This document shows positions 58,812 to 64,000 of a DNA stretch of 64,000 nt, piece by piece. The first letter of the stretch is position 1, and each line of letters starts with the position of its first letter. A program made the translations under genes and the position numbers. The stretch comes from Caproicibacter sp046707225 (lineage in GTDB: Bacteria; Bacillota; Clostridia; Oscillospirales; Acutalibacteraceae), in assembly GCF_046707225.1 (NCBI RefSeq), contig NZ_JBJKOP010000046.1:1-64000 (forward strand). Reading direction: 5' to 3'. The notes beneath the pieces were generated by a model. That model saw only the letters and a list, made by a program, of their open reading frames with translations. It was not told where the DNA came from and did not search any database.

Positions 58812-60503
58812 TTATTTTTTCTTTTTAAAGCCGTCTTTGAGCGAAACGGAACGGTTGAACACGGGATGTCCCGGTTTGCTGTCGCGGCTGTCCAGGCAGA
58901 AATAGCCCTGCCGCAGAAACTGGAACGCGGCGGGCGCCTTCTCTTCCGCCAGCCAGGGCTCCACCTTGCAGCCATTAAGCGCTTTCAGGGAATTGGGGTT
59001 TAACTCTTCCAGAAAATCCCCTGCCTCCGGGTCCGGAACGGTAAACAGGCTGTCGTACAGACGGACTTCCGCATCCACGGCGGTTTTGGCGTCCACCCAA
59101 TGGATGGTGCTTTTTACTTTTCTGCCGTCCGGCGTGTTGCCGCCGCGCGTTTCCGGGTCATATTCGGCGTATACCACCGTGACATTGCCGTTTTCGTCTT
59201 TTTCACAGCCGGTGCATTTTACCACATAAGCGGTTTTTAAACGCACTTCGTTGCCGGGGAACAAGCGGAAATACTTTTTTTCGGGGACTTCCATAAAGTC
59301 CTCGCGCTCAATCCACAGCTCGCGTGAAAAGCTGACCGGACGGGTGCCGGCCTCCGGACGCTCCGGATTATTCTCCACGTCGAACATTTCGGTTTTGTCC
59401 TCCGGATAATTCGTGAGAACCAGCTTGACCGGGTCAAGAACCGCCATGGCGCGGCGGGCGTTCTCGTTCAGGTCCTCGCGCAGACAGTGCTCCAAAAAGC
59501 TGTATTCCACGGTGGAATTTACTTTCGCGACGCCGATTCGTTCGCAGAAATTGCGGATGGAAGCCGGCGTGTAGCCCCGGCGGCGCAGGCCGCAGAGGGT
59601 CGGCATGCGGGGGTCGTCCCACCCGGAGACGTAGTTGTTTTCAACCAGCTGCCGCAGCTTGCGCTTGCTCATGACGGTATTGTTGATGCCAAGGCGCGCG
59701 AACTCGATCTGGCGGGGCTTCGCGGGCAGGTCGATATGCTCGATTACCCAGTCGTACAACGGGCGGTGATCCTCAAACTCCAGCGAACACAGCGAGTGCG
59801 TGACTCCCTCGACGGCGTCCTCAATCGGATGCGCGAAATCATACATCGGGTAGATGCACCATTCGGTTCCCGTACGGTGGTGCGCCATGTGATTGATGCG
59901 GTAAATCACCGGGTCGCGCATGTTGAAGTTGCCGGAGGCCAGGTCGATTTTCGCGCGAAGCGTCATGCGCCCGTCCTCAAACTCGCCCGCCCGCATGCGG
60001 TGAAACAAATCAAGGCTTTCTTCCGCGGGGCGGTCGCGGTACGGGCTGCGCGCGGGATGCGTCAGGTCGCCGCGGTATTCCCGGAACTGTTCCTGCGTCA
60101 GCTCGCAGACATAGGCGAATCCCTCGCGGATCAGCTTTTCCGCCAGTTCATACATCTTCGGAAAATAGTCGGAGGCGTAATAAAAGCGGTCGTCCCACGA
60201 AAAGCCAAGCCACTGAATATCTTCGCGGATGGCGTCGACATATTCGACGTCTTCTTTTGTGGGGTTGGTGTCGTCCATGCGCAGATTGCACAGCCCATCA
60301 AATTTTTCCGCCGTTCCAAAGTCGATGCAGATTGCCTTGGCGTGCCCGATGTGCAGATATCCGTTCGGCTCGGGGGGAAACCTGGTGTGAACCGTCTTCC
60401 CCTCAAAGCGCCCGCCCGGGGCAACATCCTCTTTGACAAAGGTATGAATAAAATTTCCGGCGCTTTCGGTTTCTTCCGCGCTCCTGATCTCTTCGCTCAT
60501 CAT
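58812..60503 (-). CDS. glnS: Glutaminyl-tRNA synthetase
   Basis: GlnRS charges tRNA-Gln directly with glutamine. The protein has 563 residues, class I: HIGH at 51-54 and VMSKR at 277-281. The EPNGYLHIGHAK context and the C-terminal beta-barrel anticodon domain (FPGNEVRLKTAYVV) mark it as GlnRS and not GluRS. In most Firmicutes Gln-tRNA is made by transamidation, so this gene was probably acquired in an ancestor. The start overlaps the gltX stop by 4 bases. Confidence 0.95.
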   Translation of the reverse strand: MMSEEIRSAEETESAGNFIHTFVKEDVAPGGRFEGKTVHTRFPPEPNGYLHIGHAKAICIDFGTAEKFDGLCNLRMDDTNPTKEDVEYVDAIREDIQWLGFSWDDRFYYASDYFPKMYELAEKLIREGFAYVCELTQEQFREYRGDLTHPARSPYRDRPAEESLDLFHRMRAGEFEDGRMTLRAKIDLASGNFNMRDPVIYRINHMAHHRTGTEWCIYPMYDFAHPIEDAVEGVTHSLCSLEFEDHRPLYDWVIEHIDLPAKPRQIEFARLGINNTVMSKRKLRQLVENNYVSGWDDPRMPTLCGLRRRGYTPASIRNFCERIGVAKVNSTVEYSFLEHCLREDLNENARRAMAVLDPVKLVLTNYPEDKTEMFDVENNPERPEAGTRPVSFSRELWIEREDFMEVPEKKYFRLFPGNEVRLKTAYVVKCTGCEKDENGNVTVVYAEYDPETRGGNTPDGRKVKSTIHWVDAKTAVDAEVRLYDSLFTVPDPEAGDFLEELNPNSLKALNGCKVEPWLAEEKAPAAFQFLRQGYFCLDSRDSKPGHPVFNRSVSLKDGFKKKK

Positions 60504-61969
60504 ACCGACTCCTTGTTCAGTTTTTCAAGACCGACGTTCAGGCGGCGCAGCGCTTCCTCTTTGCCAAGGAAACACAGAATTTCGATCGCCCCGCCGGGGG
60601 TCACCTTGGTTCCGGCCGCCGCGATGCGCACAGGCCAGAGCAGCGTTCCGTTTTTAACCCCCAATTCCTGTGCAAGCCCCATCAGGGTATCATGGATCGG
60701 CTCCATCGTCCAGCCGCCAAGCTCCTCCAGCTTCGCAATCGCGGATTTCAGCATGTCCACGCTGTTTTCAAGGTTTGTCTTGCTCTTTTTATTGATATAA
60801 TCGTCGACCGGATAGTCGGGCAGTTCCTTTAAAAATCCGATCATGCCCGGAATATCGCTGAATTTGGTCACGCGCGGCTGCAGAACCTCCGCCAGCACCT
60901 CCCAGGGATAATCGCCCTGCGGGAACAGCCGCCGAAAATAAGGCATCGCGTTCTCCAAGAATTCTTCCCGCGGCATGGCGCGGATGATTTCCCCGTTGAA
61001 CCACAGCAGTTTGTCGTAATCGAATACCGCGGGCGATTTGCTGATTCCGTCAATGGAGAAATTTTCGACCAGCTCCTCAAGCGTAAACAGCTCCCGGTTG
61101 TCCTTCGGGCACCAGCCAAGCAGGGCTATGTAATTGACAATCGCCCTGGAAAGGTAGCCTTCTTCAATCAGGTCATGGAAGCCGGTGGAGCCGTGCCGTT
61201 TCGACAGCTTGGAAACGCTTCCGTCCGCGTTTTTGCCCATAATCAGCGGCAAATGCACATAAGTCGGCACATCCCAGCCGAACGCCTCGTAGAGAAGATT
61301 GTACTTCGGCGTAGAGGACAGGTATTCGCTGCCGCGCACCACATGGGTAATTTTCATCAAGTGGTCATCGATGACGTTTGCGAAGTTATAAGTCGGGTAG
61401 CCATCGGATTTCAGGAGAATCTGGTCCTCCAGTTCCCTGTTCTCAATCGTGATCGGGCCGTATACCACATCGTCAAACGTGGTGGAACCCTCAATCGGCA
61501 TCTTCTGACGAATCACATAGGGTGTTCCTGCGGCCAGAAGCCGTCCCACTTCCTCGGCCGACAGATTTCGGCAATGACGGTCGTAGCCGCCGCCGTTTTC
61601 CTCCTTGGATTCGTGCAGGGATTCCAGACGTTCCTTGGTGCAGAAGCAGCGGTAGGCTTTGCCTTCCGACACCAGCTGCTCCGCATATTTCCGGTAGAAA
61701 TCTTTTCGTTCGCTCTGTACATAGGGGCCGTAGCCGCCGCCGAGATCCGGGCCCTCATCATGTTTGAGTCCCACCATGTCAAGCGTGCGGTAAATGATGT
61801 CCAGCGCGCCTTCCACATACCGTTCCCGGTCCGTGTCCTCGATGCGGAGAATAAAATCCCCGCCGGCGGATTTCGCAATTAAATATTCAAATAATGCCGT
61901 CCTCAGATTCCCAACATGCATCATGCCGGTGGGACTGGGGGCGAATCTTGTCCTGACCTTCTCCCGCAT
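60500..61969 (-). CDS. gltX: Glutamyl-tRNA synthetase
   Basis: The protein has 489 residues, class I: the HIGH-like HVGN at 18-21 and KLSKRHG near 255. It has the bacterial helical anticodon-binding domain. GluRS charges tRNA-Glu and, in organisms without GlnRS, also tRNA-Gln; with GlnRS present it may be discriminating. GGAGGG lies upstream of the ATG, and the promoter overlaps the end of the next gene. Confidence 0.95.
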   Translation of the reverse strand: MREKVRTRFAPSPTGMMHVGNLRTALFEYLIAKSAGGDFILRIEDTDRERYVEGALDIIYRTLDMVGLKHDEGPDLGGGYGPYVQSERKDFYRKYAEQLVSEGKAYRCFCTKERLESLHESKEENGGGYDRHCRNLSAEEVGRLLAAGTPYVIRQKMPIEGSTTFDDVVYGPITIENRELEDQILLKSDGYPTYNFANVIDDHLMKITHVVRGSEYLSSTPKYNLLYEAFGWDVPTYVHLPLIMGKNADGSVSKLSKRHGSTGFHDLIEEGYLSRAIVNYIALLGWCPKDNRELFTLEELVENFSIDGISKSPAVFDYDKLLWFNGEIIRAMPREEFLENAMPYFRRLFPQGDYPWEVLAEVLQPRVTKFSDIPGMIGFLKELPDYPVDDYINKKSKTNLENSVDMLKSAIAKLEELGGWTMEPIHDTLMGLAQELGVKNGTLLWPVRIAAAGTKVTPGGAIEILCFLGKEEALRRLNVGLEKLNKESV

Positions 61970-62021
61970 GGGTTACACCCTCCTGCTTTTTTGTTCACTG
62001 CCATAAAGATTCTGATTGTAG

Positions 62022-62050
62022 ATTATACCAAATTTCGGCGGGATAATCAA
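62022..62050 (-). promoter_or_regulatory. Sigma-A promoter of gltX-glnS
   Basis: TTGATT (62045-62050) and TATAAT (62022-62027) on the minus strand are 17 bases apart. The -35 box overlaps the last codons of the VanY-type gene. Confidence 0.83.
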
Positions 62051-62859
62051 TGAACGCTCCCCTTTTTTTGCAGGAAATCGAGGTATTCCTCCAGGCACAG
62101 GTCCTTTTCTTTCATCATCCGCGCGTTTTCCACCCCAACATAGCGATAATGCCACGGCTCATATTTGATTTTGGTAATTTCCTGTTTGTCCTTCCGGTAC
62201 CGCAGGATAAACCCGTAATCCTGCGCGTGCTCGTCCAGCCATTGAAATGCGGGCGTTGTGTCAAAATCGTCCCGCACCCCGTTTAAATCAAGCGCAAGGC
62301 CCGTGCTGTGCTCGCTGTAGCCCGGGCGGGCGACCGATTTTTCCGCGTATGCCTCCGCCTCACTGGGAGAAGAATAGGACTTGGAATACCCTTCGATCTC
62401 CTCCTGAAACAGTTCACTTTGTCTTTCGCTGCTTCGGTACGCGGAAGAAATCCACAGCGATATTCCGTCAGCCGCCGCGGCGGCGTCCATTTTTTCATAC
62501 GCTGCTGCGGCCCTCCGGTTAATCTGCACCCCGTATACGGTGATCAGATCCGGGTCGTAATTGTCCGGCAGTTTATGGCTGTAATTCACCAGAATCAGAT
62601 TTTCATCCGCTGTCGCGGCCCCCGCGGCGGGCGAAGATGCCGTGCCGGAAGAAACGGACGGCGAAGCGGTCGAGGCCGCCGAGGCCGCCGAAGAAACGCC
62701 GGAGGAAGCGGCGCCCGCGTTTGCCGCTTCCTCCCTGCTGTCTCGATAGGAATAAACCTCTAAAAATGTAATAACGCACGCCGCGAAAAAAACAAAAACC
62801 GAAACAAAGCCCGCAAAAACAAAAAGAAAATTACTAAATCCTTTTTTGTGATTTCCCAT
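62047..62859 (-). CDS. D-alanyl-D-alanine carboxypeptidase, VanY family (M15B)
   Basis: The protein trims the terminal D-Ala from peptidoglycan stems. It has 270 residues: an N-terminal membrane anchor (11-33), a Ser/Ala-rich linker (45-85), and the M15 domain with zinc ligands His184 and Asp191 in SEHSTGLALD and His237 in EPWHYRY, with Glu234 as likely catalytic base. No vancomycin-resistance genes are nearby, so a housekeeping wall role is likely. Confidence 0.92.
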   Translation of the reverse strand: MGNHKKGFSNFLFVFAGFVSVFVFFAACVITFLEVYSYRDSREEAANAGAASSGVSSAASAASTASPSVSSGTASSPAAGAATADENLILVNYSHKLPDNYDPDLITVYGVQINRRAAAAYEKMDAAAAADGISLWISSAYRSSERQSELFQEEIEGYSKSYSSPSEAEAYAEKSVARPGYSEHSTGLALDLNGVRDDFDTTPAFQWLDEHAQDYGFILRYRKDKQEITKIKYEPWHYRYVGVENARMMKEKDLCLEEYLDFLQKKGSVH

Positions 62860-62929
62860 TCTGCATTCCCCCCCGAAGCCTAAAACTAGTATGGGAAGAA
62901 TGCCGAAAATAATTCGTTTGAGTCCGGAC

Positions 62930-63250
62930 TTATTCCAGCCGCACGGCCGTGCCGGAAGCTGTTACCATCAGCATGCCGTTGTTCGCGCCAAGCACTTCAT
63001 AGTCAAGCTTGACCCCGACCACAGCGTCGGCGCCAAGGCGCAGGGCCCGCTGTTCCATTTCGGAAATCGCGCTTTCCCTCGCCTGAATCAGCTCTTCCTC
63101 ATAGGTGCCGGAGCGCCCTCCAAAAAAATTTGACAGTCCCGCCGCAAAGTCCTTGATGAAATCCACGCCGGAGATCACTTCCCCGAACACAATTCCTTTG
63201 TACTCTGCAATTTTTCTGCCGTCGATCGAGGGCGTTGTTGTACAGACCAT
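62930..63250 (-). CDS. YbjQ family (UPF0145) protein
   Basis: The protein has 106 residues and matches YbjQ / putative heavy-metal-binding: GIVFGEVISGVDFIKDF, a variable FFGGRSGTYEEEL, and LGADAVVGVKLDYEVLG. The family forms pentamers in crystals; the role is not established. GGAGAG precedes the ATG. Confidence 0.88.
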   Translation of the reverse strand: MVCTTTPSIDGRKIAEYKGIVFGEVISGVDFIKDFAAGLSNFFGGRSGTYEEELIQARESAISEMEQRALRLGADAVVGVKLDYEVLGANNGMLMVTASGTAVRLE

Positions 63251-63289
63251 CCGTCACACTCTCCTTCTAATTCAATTTGATACACGGAT

Positions 63290-63318
63290 ATTATAAATCC
63301 GCGCGGCGTTCGGCGCAA
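63290..63318 (-). promoter_or_regulatory. Sigma-A promoter of the YbjQ gene
   Basis: TTGCGC (63313-63318) and TATAAT (63290-63295) on the minus strand are 17 bases apart. Confidence 0.75.
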
Positions 63319-63377
63319 TCATTCTAATTGAATCTATGCCGCCATATGCTTTTATGACACGGTCTTCTGGGGATGAT

Positions 63378-63584
63378 ATGATGAGGCGAAACGAGTACGG
63401 TACAAAGCTGGTGCTGGCGGCGACGGCGTTCGCGCTGGATATTTCCCGGGAATTAAGCGCCGACGAAATGAACGTTCTCGGCGCTTTCCTGAATGTGGTC
63501 GGAGATCAGCTTTCCCTGATGGCCGCGTCGGAAGTATCCGAGCCGCTGTTCGGACAAAACGGAAACGGGAAAGACGGCGGATGA
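63378..63584 (+). CDS. Small conserved-looking protein, DUF6774-like
   Basis: The protein has 68 residues: a helix (KLVLAATAFALDISRELS), DEMNVLGAFLNVVGDQLSLM and a short acidic tail. The pattern resembles a clostridial family of small helical proteins listed as DUF6774; I am not certain of the match. The start is ambiguous between two adjacent ATGs (63378, 63381), with a weak GGGGA upstream. Function unknown. Confidence 0.6.
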   Translation: MMRRNEYGTKLVLAATAFALDISRELSADEMNVLGAFLNVVGDQLSLMAASEVSEPLFGQNGNGKDGG

Positions 63585-63602
63585 ACCGGAAAAGGTTCCG
63601 CC
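63576..63602 (+). terminator. Weak terminator-like hairpin
   Basis: GGCGG (63576-63580) pairs with CCGCC and AACC with GGTT around a GGAAAA loop, with a three-base bulge. The T run is poor. It overlaps the stop codon of the small protein. Confidence 0.4.
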
Positions 63603-63609
63603 GCCCTTA

Positions 63610-63637
63610 TTGATTTATCCGCCAAACGTGGTATGAT
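63610..63637 (+). promoter_or_regulatory. Sigma-A promoter of sdaAB
   Basis: TTGATT (63610-63615) and TATGAT (63632-63637) are 16 bases apart, about 65 bases before the ATG at 63703. Confidence 0.72.
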
Positions 63638-63702
63638 ATCGGTAACGTCAGCACAGAAGCGCGAGGTTTCGTCCTGTGCCTCTCTGGAAAGGCAGAAAAC
63701 GA

Positions 63703-64000
63703 ATGAATCTTTTTGATATTATGGGTCCGATTATGGTCGGCCCGTCCAGTTCCCATACGGCCGGAGCCGTGAGAATCGGATTAATTACAAGAAAGCTGCT
63801 TGGGGAACCGGTCACGGACGCCGAAATGCTTCTGCACGGCTCTTTTGCCGCGACAGGAGAAGGCCACGGGACGGACCGGGCGCTCATCGCCGGACTTCTG
63901 GGGATGAACCCGGACGATGAAAACATCCCCAAAAGCTTTGAAATCGCCGAAAAACAGGGAATGAAATTTCGGACAGGCGTCATCGCTCTGCGAAACGTTC
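63703..64000 (+). CDS. sdaAB: L-serine dehydratase, iron-sulfur dependent, beta subunit (5' part)
   Basis: The frame starts MNLFDIMGPIMVGPSSSHTA, the signature of the beta chain of the two-subunit serine dehydratase, and is cut by the window end after about 99 codons. With the alpha chain (sdaAA), probably next, it deaminates serine to pyruvate and ammonia at a [4Fe-4S] cluster. GGAAAGG precedes the ATG by about 11 bases. Confidence 0.93.
   Translation, partial: MNLFDIMGPIMVGPSSSHTAGAVRIGLITRKLLGEPVTDAEMLLHGSFAATGEGHGTDRALIAGLLGMNPDDENIPKSFEIAEKQGMKFRTGVIALRNV

Noticed and set aside
59487..60800. A 437-codon open frame on the + strand under glnS and gltX
   Set aside because: The two synthetases are unmistakable and read leftward; the + frame is their shadow.

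Overview
The window looks like a chromosomal segment of a moderately GC-rich, Gram-positive anaerobe of the class Clostridia, probably near the Oscillospirales/Ruminococcaceae. The support is indirect: Shine-Dalgarno sites are strong, many promoters match sigma-A, and the housekeeping genes are Firmicute-type (TrmK, DUF951, BirA, RqcH, an iron-sulfur type L-serine dehydratase). A glutaminyl-tRNA synthetase sits beside glutamyl-tRNA synthetase, which is uncommon in Firmicutes but known in some Clostridia. No rRNA, tRNA or CRISPR array was seen.

Bases 1-22245 are the right-hand (late) part of a siphovirus-type prophage read rightward. The order is small terminase, ParB-methyltransferase, an accessory protein, DUF4314, large terminase, portal, ClpP-like head protease, HK97 capsid, connectors, tail tube, frameshifted tail chaperones, tape measure, distal tail protein, tail endopeptidase and a fibre. 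Three short AT-rich cassettes point leftward against this operon: an AAA+ ATPase (3481-4965), a start-less barstar plus a frameshifted exonuclease-BRCT gene (12895-14268), and a CPCC-type cysteine-rich protein (19874-20143). No lysis, integration or repressor genes are visible. The prophage abuts a 3' fragment of asnB, followed by a terminator.

Bases 22743-28216 hold a secreted NlpC/P60 hydrolase with a WalR-like box over its promoter, a murE-murF operon behind a perfect consensus promoter, and a radical SAM/SPASM protein. Bases 28277-38574 are a surface-polysaccharide region: five glycosyltransferases, a Wzz/kinase-like protein without its Walker A motif, a polymerase-like membrane protein and a DUF421/DUF4363 pair.

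Bases 38665-51993 are housekeeping operons: DUF1858-trmK-nif3-rqcH; a cation antiporter; a CheY-CheC-GGDEF signalling operon; DUF951-prfA-tsaC-coaE-SLT-M18 peptidase; and birA. Bases 52074-58420 are an island of small secreted, lipoprotein and membrane genes, all leftward and mostly without recognisable families, ending in a secreted-protein gene broken by an in-frame stop. Bases 58812-64000 hold glnS-gltX, a VanY-type carboxypeptidase, a YbjQ protein, a small conserved protein and the start of sdaAB.

The most interesting points are the complete -1 frameshift signal in the tail chaperone gene, the immunity-like and ATPase cargo genes in the late operon with a recombination scar next to one of them, the WalR-type control site, and the uncharacterised lipoprotein island.
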